Notes: a model not told the origin generated them from the sequence alone. Shown: positions 22,235 through 35,993, counted from the stretch's first letter. The stretch is DNA of 64,000 bases from Cannabis sativa (GCF_029168945.1 NC_083601.1:39235660-39299659); one strand, 5' to 3'. Made by a program: numbers and translations.

Positions 22235-22435
22235 AGTAATGTGCTGGATGATCTTCTGCACGGCACATTAATTGCGCATGCAATGGACTTTAGTTTTGTG
22301 CAATGTGTTATGCTCTACTTGTCCTTCTACACCTTCTTCGAGTTGAATTTACTTACGGAGAAGAAGGGACAAGAACCTCTTATCCTCCAAGTAGATTCTC
22401 GAGATGACCAGTCCAAAGAAATTCTTGCGAAATAG
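22235..22435 (+). pseudogene. Exon-like coding remnant, not identified
   Basis: After a good splice acceptor (tgtcttttcag, ending 22234) an open frame reads SNVLDDLLHGTLIAHAMDF, continues to EKKGQEPLILQVDSRDDQ and stops at 22435. The composition is protein-like rather than random AT-rich sequence. I do not recognise the family and see no convincing upstream exon. It could be a stranded last exon of a decayed gene or chance. Confidence 0.3.
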
Positions 22436-22828
22436 TAACCTCCGAAAGTGATTAGAGTGGCAAGTTTGGTAGTATAGATCCTATTGTCATTTAACTTGCT
22501 GTTGAACTGCTGAGTATGAGTATTTTGAGAAAAATTCTAAGTAACAATGTGCATGATATTCACAATTTATTTTATTGTTCGAGATAGATGCAAAACCTTT
22601 TTACCCTTTGAATGACATTATTTAGTCAAATTGCTTTCTCCTCCAAAAAAAAAGTTTTTTTTTTTTTTTGGAGAAAAGTTGGTAATTTAATGGTGTAATA
22701 ATGTAATGTGTGTAGAGCCGAAAGAAGTCCAAACTCGAAGTTGGACCTGGGGAAGTGGGACCCGGTTTTCTCTCCGCCACTGAGATTCGCCGATCCCCGA
22801 AACCCCAACCCAATCCAGTACCATCACC

Positions 22829-25800
22829 ATGGACCTCCTCTGCTCCGCCTCCCATTTCTCAACCCTCCGATTCACCAATATCCATTCTCCCCTCTCACCC
22901 ATACGCAGACATCACTTCACTGTCAGGTTCCTCTTTAGTCTTCTCCCATTTGTCCATTCTTGCATTCTTTTTCTGTTTCTCATTCTCTCTCAATTTCAGG
23001 TCCACTCTTCCTTTTCCGGCCCAGAACGCCAAGTACCATCGAGAGCTCGAAGCGGCAGTGGGGGTGGTCGAGAGAGCTTGTCGTCTTTGTCTCGACGTAT
23101 TCTTTCACTCTCATATCTTTATTTGTTTGGTTATCGACAAAGTGTTTTACTTTTATTCAAAATTTCCCATGCATTATTTGATTTAATAGTGAATATAGCT
23201 TTGTTCTTTCAGTTATGGTTGTTTTTATTACTCTCACAGTGTCAAGGGGGATGATGCTTGTAAATTTGTGCATTATCAATATTAGGTGAAATCGTCCTTG
23301 TTTTCAAGTGATGGGCGTGTAGTTGAGAAGAATGACCAAACTCCGGTCACAATTGCTGATTTTGGAGTGCAGGCTCTGGTCAGTTTGGGTAATTAATCAA
23401 ATTCTTATGGCTTGTTCTGTTTGTTCCATTCAGTCTATTAATACATTGTCAATGCAGATTTTGCTAATTCTAATTCGTTTATAAATGTTAGTACTTTTTA
23501 TGGTTTTTGCCAAGTATTAACTTTATCATGCTCTGTAAATTATTACTAGAGATATTAACGAATTCCAACATTTCATGTCATTCATGATATTGCTGCAAAT
23601 ATTGAGTTAGAATGTGACATGATTAGTTGAAAATTCAAAATGACCAGGCCACTCATTATTGTAAGTTGTAAATGGCTTGCTTGTAGTTCAACTAACATTG
23701 ATAGAAGAGTAACTGCGCACCAATGGGGAAGAATTCCAAAGCAACACATCTTTAAGAGATATGTTTCAACATTAGTCATGCTTTAAATTAGTACACTAGC
23801 ATCTTGAAATGGAATAGAAAGTAATTTCTTAATCTATCTAATTGTTATAACAACAAAAATTGGAACTTGACCGAAACGTCTTTTAGTGAGACTTTGCCTG
23901 TATTGCTTACCAAACTTAAGTGAGGCAATAAGATCAATGGGTGATTACCTATTTAGCATTTTGTGAAGTATAATCTGAAAGGTGATGAGTTATTTACTTC
24001 TGAATGAATTTTCTTACTGGGTTGAATTTTAACTTGTTCTTCACTTTGCTTACAGAGCTTGGTAACCTGTTCCCCTCAATACCTCTGGTTGCTGAAGAGG
24101 ATTCCACCTTCATTCGGTCAAATAATCTAGAAGATTTGGTTGTAAATGCTGTAACTGGTAACTCAAGCTTTACAGAGAGTACATGTACAGAAGCTGATGT
24201 TCTTCAAGCAATTGACAGAGGTGGAAAGGATGCTTTTACTTTTGGGACTAAACCTGCCACCTATTGGGTGGGTTTAAATATTAGTTTAATTTAAGTTTCA
24301 ACAAGGGAGTTCGTCGTGTTTTTTAATACCAAATTTTTTTATGATTTCATATTCATAGGTACGACATAAATCAAAGCCATAATTTCTAATTTCTAATTTT
24401 TAGTGCTTTCTTTGGATTTTAAGCTTTACGAATGAGATGTATGCTTTTGATATCTTAGCCTAGGATGTCAATGCAGGTATTGGATCCTATTGATGGGACA
24501 CGAGGGTTTCTAAAAGGAAGTGAAGCCTTGTATGTGGTATGTGTTTCTGATTTAGATGCTTTAATTTTTTGTAATATGTGCGAAATTGGCTGTGCAGTCT
24601 TGTCAATTCTACCTGATCATAGTTAATAGATTTCTTTTAATTAGTCTTACGTACAATTAATTATTGATTTCATGTTATTTTTCTCATTTTTGAGAAAATG
24701 CCCTAATTTTGCAGGTTGGATTGGCTCTTGTAGTCGATGGTGAGATTGCCTTAGGTGTTATGGGATGCCCTAACTGGCAGAATGAACAATCTAACAAATT
24801 AGGGATTATAATGGTTTCTCATGTTGGCTGTGGCACTTGGACAAAACAATCGCCGTTTGTGCTGGATGGTACAACTGGTGTACCTTCTAGTTGGATAAGA
24901 TGCTTTGTTGATCACTGTTGCATAGTTCACGAGGCACGCTTTTGTAGTCAAGATAGTCAGTCATGGGATTCTTTGCCATTATCTCCATTATTCAGTGCTA
25001 CAACGGATGTTGATAGTGTTGGGGAAAATCAAGTTCTTCTTATACCATCATGCTGTGGAAGGTTAATTGTTATTCTAAGAATAAGATTCAGTTTCCTACT
25101 TATGCACCTATTGGCTATATTATAGTTGAATACTCTCATAAATAATTGGGAGTTTAATTTGCATACATATGCTCCATAATCAAGTAGAAAACCAAATCAT
25201 TAGTGCTTGTGTTACCCATCAAATTATGGTTATTGAGTTCTTGAGATGGGTTTCTTCATGCAATGGCCAGAGTTTATAGACATATGTCTGTCTTTTAATT
25301 AACAAACTGCCCGTCTTTTATATATGGCTTATATTTCTCTTTCTCTTTCTTTTCTTTTGTTACTTTTTCCTTTCGGAAGCAGAGTACCTTAACAATAACA
25401 ATAGTCAGCCAGATATAGGATTTAAGTATATGGAGAACTGATGGACATTTAAATACATATCTGTCCTTTGTTTGGATCTTGGTTTTACCAAGGAAAATTT
25501 CTGAGAGAAAATAGTAGAGAAAGGCAGAGAAAAATATTTTCCTAAAATTTTATAGAACACTTCTTTTAAATGCTCTTTTTGAGCTGTAATTTTATAATTA
25601 TTCTAAATTTTGTAAAATTATATTATATTTTCCCTCCTAAAGTCAAGATCCAAACAAACAGCTAGAGTGTTTAGGAAATCCTGTCTGTGTGCAAAATGCC
25701 TGTTTGAACATTTTCTTAGTTCTTTCATATGATCAACAATGTTTGTGCTACTTTCACTTTGATTATTGTGCTATTGACCTGTTACTTTTACTTTTGGTGT

Positions 25801-28177
25801 GGGCAGCTTATGCAAGTATCTAATGGTGGCATCAGGCAGGGCTTCAATTTTCATTCTTCGCTCAAAAGTTGATAGAATTATCAAGGTATTAACTCTGCAA
25901 TCAGTCTTCACAAGCTTCTGTAGCTTTGATTAACTTAATTTATCATGATTCATGACTACAGGCTTGGGATCACGCTGTTGGCATGATATGTGTTCATGAA
26001 GCTGGTGGAAAGGTATCTCCCCTAACCACCATTTTTATCTTAAACTTGAATTTGTGTATTTTTGTCATTTACAGTTATGACTTTCATTTCTATGTGAGTT
26101 TTGTAGTGAGTAACCTATTACAAAGTCAAGTTGAATTGATTAAATTTAGAGACTTAGACTTATGTATTCCTCCTAGTTCTATACAGTTCCCAATGTTTGC
26201 CAAAATATTTTTAAGGAAGCTAGGCTGTTAGGTTTGGACTTTACCTGAGACCGGTGGCTATTGGAGGCATATAAGAAAATACATGCCTTTTTTGTTCTTT
26301 TTTTTTTTTTAAAGGAAAGCATATGTCTGCAATAAAATTCTAATTAACTATGGTTATAAGACTATCACTAATAGGCTAGGCATGTACGTACAAGTGACAT
26401 CTTATTCAAGTAGATAATATTGTGAGGGATAATAAGTTGAATGTGGACATATATGTCATGAAATATGTCATCACAAGGAATCTAGCCCCTTCTTAAGTAA
26501 CACCTCCATTTAAAAAAGATAATGAAAATAACTCAGCAGAAGTAATAGACAATTAGGACAGTGGTGATGAATGAGAGAGAAAGTAGGAGTGTTGGCATTG
26601 TCACTTGATTAACTGATGGGGATGTTTTGGCTTTATTTTGAAGCAGTGCTCATCAATCACTGCTCTAACCTCTAAATCCCCTTCCCCTCTAATAAGAGGA
26701 TGTCATATGGGGATAAAAACTACTGCTCAAACAAAAAGTTTCCACATATTGCTGTTAATCTGTGGGCGAATGTAATCTGAGGTTTCATTAAATTTTTTGG
26801 ATTCACTATAATTTTCTTAGTTTTACATATTGTTTTTTCCTTCCTTACTTTATGGAGTACATTATACATAGATAGGGAAGACAAGAGAGCAGAGAATTGC
26901 AGAGTGCTTCTTCGTTCCCCTCTCCATTAACCATTTTAATCTCCATTAGGGATGTGGTTGGGAATTTTCGTTGGGGACCCCTTTATTAAGAATAAAATTT
27001 AAATAAAAAAGTGAATCACATGGTTATCAAAATTATACACAATGTTTTCTTTTGAACGAAAAATTATACACAATGTTTATTCAGTATAAAGATAAAATCC
27101 TTTTAAAAAGTTACTAATAATAAGATACTACAAAACAGATAAAGAAGCATGTAAAAATAAATAAAAATTAAAAGGTTTAGTTGGTTGATTGTTATTCTCA
27201 TCCGTTATGTTTAATATTCGGGGAATGAAAAGTTAGATACATCCCTCATACTCAATTAGAGACGGTGTCCAGTAAGGCCCAATCCTTATGAGTAAAACTT
27301 GCAGGTCTAGTAAAATTAAAGGTATTTGATTTTAGAGTTTCACTTGATGACTTTAGTTGTGAGAGATTGAGATGAAGGAAATATCAAATTCTAAGTATTT
27401 AAAGAGTTAGAGATTACCTCAAGAATAAGCTTAAAATGGGACTACTTAATCATAAACCTTTCACTAAAATCATACCAAACACAGGTTTAGTTTTACTTTC
27501 CTATTCCCAAGAACTTAAAACTCCCATAACAAATACAAAGGACAAAACTTAGTCACATATGCCATCTGAATTGAGGTGTGTGCATTTTTCTATGAAAAGG
27601 CTATGCTTATCTACCATGAATAATAAATAATCATGGTAATGTTCATATATTATATTGCACACAACACCTCTATAACAATCTGAGCTTCCCAGTCCTCATG
27701 TTCCATGTTCGATATATTTGTGACGTGTAAAGTGTAATTCTCATACAAAGTAGTAATAAATAACAATAAAACAGAATGAGTCTTAATTGTCGGTCCTCAC
27801 AGAGCCTTGTTTGGGTCTCATATTTTAATCTGGGAATCTCTTCGTTTGTTGGTTTGGCCCTTTTAGATAGAGATATGTTCTAAAGAATCATTATAACAAC
27901 TATATATGGCCGTTGCGCAGTACTTGTATCAAATTATCTATGATTATCTTTCTATCTTTCCACTATATATTATATAAAATACAAATCATGTTACAATTAA
28001 AATCTAATAACTATAACCAATCAGGTTTCTGACTGGAAAGGGAATCAAATCGACCTCGCTGCAGATGAGGGCGGACGGAGGTTCATTTATCCTTCAGGTG
28101 GCGTCCTGGTGACAAATGCCACCTTACACAATCAAATTCTAGAGCTGATCTCTTGTGGTTCAAATGTTTCACAGTGA
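22829..28177 (+). CDS. PAP-phosphatase-like protein, organelle-targeted (inositol monophosphatase superfamily)
   Basis: Nine exons: 22829-22926, 23000-23096, 23286-23388, 24056-24267, 24477-24536, 24715-25061, 25807-25885, 25962-26012, 28025-28177. All have GT-AG junctions and the frame is kept throughout, for 399 residues. The metal-binding signatures of the family are present: AEED (residues 112-115), DPIDGTRGF (173-181) and WDHAVG (334-339). The N-terminal 35 residues are rich in Ser, His and Arg and lack acids after Asp2, suggesting an organellar transit peptide. Family members hydrolyse 3'-phosphoadenosine 5'-phosphate (PAP) to AMP; the best match I know is the putative mitochondrial PAP-specific phosphatase group (Arabidopsis At4g05090) rather than SAL1. 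The last intron is 2.0 kb, far longer than the others. Substrate and location are inferred. Confidence 0.9.
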
Positions 28178-28195
28178 AATCTCTTTATTCTTTTA

Positions 28196-28418
28196 GGGTT
28201 CGTTTGGAACGCCGTATTAGGTTGTATTGTATTATATTAAATTGTATTTTATATAATATTTTTATGTAAAACTATATGTGATATTAACTTTTATGGACAC
28301 CTAAATATATAATATTTTAGTATAAATTAAAGTTTAACATAGTATTATATAAAAATATGATATATAATCCAATTCAATATAATACAATACGATCTAATAC
28401 AGCGTTCCAAACGAGCCC
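28196..28418. mobile_element. Tourist/PIF-Harbinger-like MITE in the 3' UTR
   Basis: 223 bp beginning GGGTTCGTTTGGAACGCCG and ending with its near reverse complement CTAATACAGCGTTCCAAACGAGCCC, flanked by TTA (28193-28195 and 28419-28421). The inverted repeats extend about 50 bp with few mismatches. It starts 18 bp after the stop of the PAP-phosphatase gene, so it is probably transcribed as part of that gene's 3' UTR. Confidence 0.88.
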
Positions 28419-31065
28419 TTAGCCTCCAAATGAAAAATAAAATAAATCCTGGAAATTTAAACGAGTATTTCAGGGTTTTTATTCTTTCTTTTTTCTTTTT
28501 ACTTGTATATTGATTTGATGCTATTATTCAGTAGTGCCACCTCTGTCCAATTAAAATTATGATATATTCTTATCAGAATATTTTATTTTATATATGCTGC
28601 TTTCCTTGTATCTCATATGTCAGCTAGTGCAGTATGTGGTGTGTGCATTTAACTGATATAATATCTTAACAAGTGCTAATTAGTTCACTGCTTATGGACC
28701 ACACTGATCATTTAGTTGTCTACTGAAACTTTAAAGTTATTAATTTTTTAACATATGGACGTAACTGACCGAGAATCAGTCAGTTTTATACAAAATAATT
28801 GTAAATAATAGACATAAAAAAACCAGTAATTGTCCAAGTTGCTTCGAATGGAATTCATATAGGTCGGTTCCCATATATGATATCCTTTGTGATATTTTTT
28901 TTTTCCTTTACCTCTAATAGATTGATAATTTCTGTATGATAATATAATTCTTACCTTGGTCAAGACTTGTACTTTATTACGAGCTTAATTAATCGAGTGT
29001 GATTCGTTTACAAAATTTGATGAAAAAGCATTAAATGATAACTTATCTGATCTCGTGAATGAAACTTCATCTGATTATTTCGAGAGACAGCCATAATGAC
29101 AACTCATTGTTAATGCAATACGTGTCCCTTATGAATGCTTCTATTGGACACTAAATGTGCAAGTATACAAACCTTAGTTACGGGAAAGTTCCAGTGGTTT
29201 TATGTGCCAGGTGTTCTTATCTTAACTATATTATTGTCATCACTTAAATAATATTTTTGAAAAATAATATAAAAACAGGATTGATATGGACAGTTATGAG
29301 TAGTATATATTAGTATAATAAATTTGAAAAGGTGGGAAAATCTGTGCATGAGATTGCTTATCTTAGTTACAATATTGGTAGTTCATCCACGTACGTACAA
29401 GCATAGGATCTCGAATCCAAAAATAGCCATAAAATAATAAAAATTCGACTAAAAAACTAATATAAGGGCATTGAGATAACGAAGACATATATCATCAGTC
29501 TCATTATTCAAGGTTTGTTAAACTTATTTAACAGCTCAGAACTAAAAATAAACTAATGATATTATTAGATAATCTGCCAAATTACATATGCATTTCGGCG
29601 AGTCAACTCAAACACGTAGGCGACGCCCCATTTGGGTGCTGCATACACAAGCAAACCCTAGATTTTGGACAAGTAATTACCCTTTTAAGTAAATGTATTT
29701 TAAGTATGGTTTAGTTTATTATTATAGCCTCTGCTACGTATCAACGTGTACATATTGTAAATATTTGTCAAATTATTATGTTTAATTAAATTATCGTGTC
29801 TCCTTGATACCGAACATGGAAACAGTAGCCTTAGATTATGCTCGAGTTAAATATTAATCATATATACATGGATTATAACAAAGACTATAATTAGTAATAA
29901 AAATGAGTTAACTCGATTGCAATTTCATATGTTCCTATATGAAATATATATGAGCTAATAATTGATACTATAATTAGGGGGTGAAAAGGGTATATGCATG
30001 CATGTTAAGGTTTTGTAAACAAAATACTAAAAGAGGCCTTCAGTGGGGCTAACCTTGTAGATAACAAGTTAAATGTCATTCCTGAGATCTAGAGATATTA
30101 CTATTATTATAATATTTGACCAATCAGCATTATTACTTAATTAAACAAACGAATAAGACACTTTCACACTCGTATCATCACATGATTTGACGTTTTGTGA
30201 TAAACCATATATTTAGTAATTTACTATATACATAAACAATAATTAACTTAGAAAGAAAGAAAGAAAACATAAAATATCATGGGAGCAACGTTAGAAAGCA
30301 TGTACATATAGGGTTGATCTGATCTGGTCGACAGCTGTCCTAGTGAGGTGTATTAGCAATATTTAAAATAGTAATTAACTAGATGATTCTTTTAATTAAT
30401 TAGTATTGTATTAATTAACATATATATATATATATAGCACATTAAGGCACAAGCTTCAGTGTTTTGAATCACTAAAAATTCCTCCAGACTACCAGGTGGC
30501 GATTCCAGAAAGTTTCATATAAAATGATTTTGGGGCTTGCCCAAATTGACCATTGATCAAGCTTTGTTGATCGAATAATCATTTCTATAATAATTTTTTA
30601 GTATTAGTAATGTAAGAAACATATTAAGTAATAAATAACTAAAATTTATTAAAAAACACAGAACACTATACGTCAAGAACGTAAAGACTTATTGTCTTTG
30701 CTTGTCAAAAGAGCTGACATTATTGGACGTCAGATTTCACAACGTGGTTGGCTATTAATGGTTGAATAAGGGTCGTCGATTTCCATGGTCTGACCCTACT
30801 TTTTTGAATTTAACGTTTTGCATTGGGACACGTAGTCGAAGAAAATTAGGCTCTATCCTATATGTCATTGGTTTCATCAGTTTAAGTATTACAAAATATG
30901 ATGGAAGCAGAAAACAATGGAGATTAATTCCTACATGAGACTATGAGAGATCTCATGCATGCAGATATAGTATATATACACGGGAACACGTATAACTACA
31001 CGTATACGTATATGGTATATATTTACAAATTAAGATCTCCCGTTAAAAAGTGGTGTATTATATCA

Positions 31066-31203
31066 TGTTAAACCAATTAAAGTTTGACACGTCAATTAAT
31101 TTTTTATTTATAAAAAAAATTAAACCTCTAATAAAGTCAACAAAATTAGTTAACATATTTAATATAAATTAGTTGATTGTAAAACTTTGATAGGTTTAAC
31201 ACA
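31066..31203. repeat. Small MITE-like inverted-repeat element
   Basis: About 138 bp starting TGTTAAACCAATTAAAGTTT and ending with the near inverse AAACTTTGATAGGTTTAACA. There is no clear target duplication, so the element type is uncertain. Confidence 0.5.
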
Positions 31204-31634
31204 ATATAGAACACCAATTTTCAACAAGTGATCTTGGGGCAGACCCTAGAAGTCAAGAAGCAGTTACTTCTAAAAGAAATAATAAAAAATTATATATGTA
31301 TTTTAGTTAGTTAAAGTATTTCCAACGAAGATGCAAATAAATAGTAGAAAGTACTTAAAATATAGTTTATTAAGTAATTTGCGGCATAAATACTTAAGTT
31401 AAACTTCCAGTTGTAAATAAATACTTAAGTTTAATTTTTTGGCGGTAATAATATACCTAAGTTATAATTTTGGAACTTTTGTAGGTACCTGGTTAAATAA
31501 ATTGTCACGTGACACTCCCTGATTGGTCCAAATCATTAAATTTTTATTATTTTAAAAAAAATTAGTTCAAATATACCAATAAGAAAATGACACACGTGGA
31601 TTTAATGACTTAATATTTACTAGGCGGCCCTAGA

Positions 31635-31652
31635 CCCTAAACCCTAAACCCT
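31635..31652 (+). repeat. Short telomere-like string
   Basis: ccctaaaccctaaaccct, about two and a half copies of the plant telomere unit CCCTAAA. This is too short to be a telomere relic of note and may be a telo-box-like site. Confidence 0.6.
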
Positions 31653-32717
31653 GTAACTAAAACATAGTATATAGGTACAAGTTATCACTAATTTAATTTT
31701 AATCACAAGAAGTACTAACAATGCATTTAGTCTCACCAAATAGTGATTTTTGTGACTAATATTTTTAGTCACGGACCTTTTAGTCACAACATATGAATAA
31801 TGGTTAATAATTAGTTACAAGTTTTTTATTTTTAGTCACAAGTTTTATTGTGACTAAAAGTAAATTTTTTTATAATAATAAAGTTATTAGTTTTTATTTA
31901 TTTTTTTTAATAAAAACATTAATTATATATTAAATTTTAAATCAAAGTTTTGTAATTGTGCATTAGAACACAATGCAAAAATTTGATGTAAATCTACCAC
32001 AGAGCTATTTTTGTGCCAAATATAGCACAATTTTTACATCTTCCATTTGGAATAGTTTTAGAGCATCTCTAATGGAGAGCTATAAATTGTATTGCTATTT
32101 TTTTTACAATATTTAGTTTTAACTTAACTCCAATGGTAAGTAAAATGTGTGCTAAATTTAACACAAAAGATAGTTTAGACAAAATTTTAGCCCATAATAA
32201 ATACCATATTTTTTAATTACCTCTTACTATTCCTTAACGAATTTTTTCTAATATTCAGATATTAAAATAATATAAACAAAATTAATTATTTTATATATTT
32301 TTAGTGAAATTAATAGTAGTATTGACTTTTATAGTTAATTTGCACTTTGTGTATTGGAGCACAAATACAAAAACTAGTTTTATGGTATATTAATTTGAGC
32401 CAAATTTAACTAAAAATATACACTATCTAATACTGATCGTCTTATTACATATATTTGTAATAAAAAATAATATTTATAAATATAATATTAACTTTGATAC
32501 AATGGTTAAATTAGATTGTATATAATTTAAATCCCACTATAAATATTTTTTTTCTTTTCAAATTTATTTTTGTCACTATCTTAAAAAAAAAATATAATTT
32601 CCCTCCTTAAATCTTTTGTCCACGACAGTACACGTGTATACATGCAGAGAATAATAATTATATAATATATACCCTTAAACAGTAAAATTTATATGCAAAC
32701 GCATAATGATCAATATA

Positions 32718-33158
32718 CAGTAGAACCTCTATCTAAGAATACTCTATTCAAGAATAACCTCTAATTTGTTATAAAAAAATTAAGTCCCAATTTGGGCCAA
32801 TTATAAATAAGAATAACCTCTAAATTGTAATTATTTTTTAAGTCCCGTATTAACAAAGTATACCTCTATATAAGAATAATTACATATTAATAAAAAATAT
32901 ACATATATTTTTTAAAATTATTTACGTAGAATTAATAATTTTATTCTAAATTGTATTACATGTATAAATATTATATTTACTCAAAAATAATTCTATTATT
33001 ATATAGTATTAAGGATTGTTTAATGTTATTATTGTTACATTGATATTTATTGGTGTTTTAATTTTTTTTTTCCTAGTGTACCTCTATATAATTATAACCT
33101 CTCAATTAGAATATAATTTTCTTAGTCCCAAGTGTATTCTTGGATAGAGGTTTTACTG
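32718..33158 (+). mobile_element. pogo/Emigrant-type MITE, copy 2
   Basis: 441 bp, ends CAGTAGAACCTCTATCTAAG and TTGGATAGAGGTTTTACTG, flanked by TA (32716-32717, 33159-33160). Similar to copy 1 (18041-18473) along its whole length, including the internal text ctctaatttgttataaaaaaa. Confidence 0.87.
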
Positions 33159-33160
33159 TA

Positions 33161-34994
33161 ATAGCTTAGTCAATAAAAAAGATCTTTTTTACAAAGAATA
33201 AAAAATTAATTCTTAATGTATATATCTTTACATATATTTTATTTTATTCTGTTCTATTCTCTCTGTTTTTTTTTTTTTTTTTATGGAAATTATGTTATAT
33301 TTTTATGCTCACTATATAGTGATGAAAAAAAAAAGATACATATATATATATATATGTTTAACCGGTATAATTGAGGTCTCAAGAAAAATTTTTGCTGAAC
33401 AAAAAAAAATGAAGGGATAATTAGAGAAAAACATATACATAAATAATGCATGCACGTACAGTCTACATAAAATTCTTTTTAATTTTATTAATTTACTCAA
33501 TATAGCATCGTCGAATGGAGCCGTCGGAACCCCGTACGTTTAAAAGTTGGTCATTATATATATTTGATTTTAGTTTAGTCTACCTTCAAAAAGTCTAACT
33601 AAAATTAATAAAAATTAGTAGAAAACTACTCCCATTATACTATTTTCATTTTTCTTTTCCCATTGATTGTTTCCAGCATCTCTTGTCTTGGGAATGCTTA
33701 AAGTAAACATGCTCAATTAAATTTTACAAAGTGAAATTGTAATTTGCTTCCATATATACCTTAAAGTCCCTAGTTTCACTGGTCAAATATTTGAACTTCA
33801 TGAAAAATAGCCAATCAATTGTTCCCATTTGTTTTGTCTAAACCTTACCGAACATATTAAACAATAATTGAGTACTAGGGGATTTTTTTTTTCTTCCTCC
33901 AATGGAGTTAATTAGATTAATTTAGAATTTATAGGGTACTTTTATATTTTTTATATTTTCATACATAATGCTACATATCTATATATAGCCAAACGTATAT
34001 ATAGTCTTCCCACCATGATATAGGGTGTGGGGACATTACCTAAATCATTGGTCAACTGGTAAAGTATGTAATAATTAAATCAATGCTATGTTTTGAGGTG
34101 GGAAATGAAGCCAATAATGATAAGTTAGAAAATTGTAATTTGGGATGAAGATTGTAGTGGTTAGGAATAGGAGCATTTGGTGATCAGGTTTATTTGGAGC
34201 TCTTTGACAATAAGAACACCCACTAAGAGTCATGTACAGAGGATGTTCAAGCTTAAAAGTGCTCTAAATAGTTACACCAAACTATAATTTTTGGTTAGTG
34301 GGCCTCTTATTAGTGACCATATATAATTAATTTAATATTTATACACGTTGATTATGAAATATAATCGTATTAGGTATGTTTTAAATTCAAACATGTACTA
34401 GAATGACTAAAATATTAGAAGAAAAGAAAACGATGGAATGTAATTTATTTTTTATATTTTGTTTAGGGTAAATGATTGATAATTTTTATTATTTTTTTCA
34501 TTTCTCTTTCTCAGACCACAGTAACATATTGATATGTTTTATTTCGAAACCGAAGAAGAAGAAGCGAATTAAATACGACAAAAAGTTTACTATCCATGGC
34601 CATGATATTATATAAATTCAAAAGAGTATTAGCAACCACATGCATAAAGTCAATGAAGTTGAGTTATTGATGTGTTGCTTGACAGTAGATCAAGTGTCAA
34701 ATTTTATTGAGAGAAAGAGTAATATATATGCCAGCACATGTCTTTTTTTTCCCTTTATCTCAGACACAAAAATAATCTAAAAATTTGGAAAAGTCAAATT
34801 GCATTATAACCGTATTTTTAGAAAAAAAAACTTGTGCCTCTATTTTTTCTTCCTTTGCTGTTTATGGTGCTATTCTTTTCTTCGCTTCCGTTGTTTTTTA
34901 CTGATGTGCATATTAAATTCATTTTCAGAAAGGACCAAGCATGGAATTTCATTTTCGTTTTGATGTAGCATATAAATAAGTAATGCATGAGTGT
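33161..34994. other. AT-rich intergenic
   Basis: No gene or clear repeat boundary seen. It ends at the A that precedes the Helitron. Confidence 0.5.
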
Positions 34995-35825
34995 ATCTAT
35001 TCTATATAAAGTGTGCCTATATAACTAAATTTCTTGGTTTATGAGAAATTTATGGGTGATTTTTTATTTATATTTACTAAAATAATAAAATATTATTTAT
35101 GTATAGTAAAATAAAAATAAAACAAATCTCATTAATATTTGAACTGATATTTGTAATTTATTTCTGATTTAATTTTTATATATATATATCTATTTTATAT
35201 AAAATGTAGTTATATAACATAATTTTTGGTTTTTGGGTGACTTTATTCCAATTACTATTTAACAATTTTGAATGCCTAAACTAACGTAACGTCTGTAAAG
35301 TTTTTAATTTTTTCTTAAAATAAATATAAATAAAAAATAAAAGTACAAATTAAACTATGAAATCAAAATGATCTCCCGTGGAAATCGAAACTGAAACATA
35401 ATTTATTAGCAAAAATAAACTAAAATCCCAATATCTACTTCTGATTTTCAAACCCTAATCCCTTTTCTTCATACAAATCTAATTTAGTTTAGTGGAAAGA
35501 TTAGGGCTTTATGTAGAATTTCATTTTCTGATTTTTTTTAAAGATGATGATCAGGACTCTCTTCTCTGAATTGCTCATTCTTAGACATTAGTCGAATCTA
35601 TAACGTTTTTTTTAAAAGCATTCTTGATCTGTAAATTTTTTAATTTTTGGTATGAATATGTATTTATTTGTATTGTTTTTTTTTATTTAATTATTTTTAG
35701 CTATTTTTTCCTGGTTCTTGGTGAAATCCCAACTATTTCTTCTTCCTTTTCCTTTTTGTTAAATCATTTATTCACTAAGCTTTTGAAGTAGCAAAAACGT
35801 TCAGAGATCTACACATACGACTCCA

Positions 35826-35993
35826 ATGGCGATATCTTCTCCGTTCTGCCTCTCTCATTCTAACACCCATACCCTCCGACCAAACAATCTTCATTCCAGA
35901 CAAGGAGTGCCAAAAACCCGTCTCCGAGCCACATCAAGCGATTTCCTCAGAGTATGGCGAATCTCCGATCAAGATTTAGGCGTCAAATTCTAA
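35826..35993 (+). pseudogene. Captured exon with transit-peptide-like sequence
   Basis: A 55-codon ATG frame starting MAISSPFCLSHSNTHTLRPN, rich in Ser, Thr, Arg and His with few acids at first, which resembles a chloroplast or mitochondrial transit peptide. It stops at 35993 with no following domain. I do not recognise the parent gene. Its position inside the Helitron and its GC content, well above the surrounding DNA, support capture from a host first exon. Confidence 0.55.

Larger units (their letters stand above)
28422..32715. other. Long AT-rich intergenic stretch
   Basis: No coding sequence found. It contains short palindromic or MITE-like pieces (31066-31203, and a tagtcacaa hairpin near 31750-31856), TA microsatellites (near 30420-30436) and a short telomere-like string (31635-31652). 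Confidence 0.55.

Noticed and set aside
22622..22902. Several short minus-strand frames near 22.7 kb
   Set aside because: They are antisense to the leader and first exon of the PAP-phosphatase gene, whose spliced frame is fully supported.
31635..31652. Telomere-like CCCTAAA string as an interstitial telomere
   Set aside because: Only about two and a half units and no degenerate array around it.
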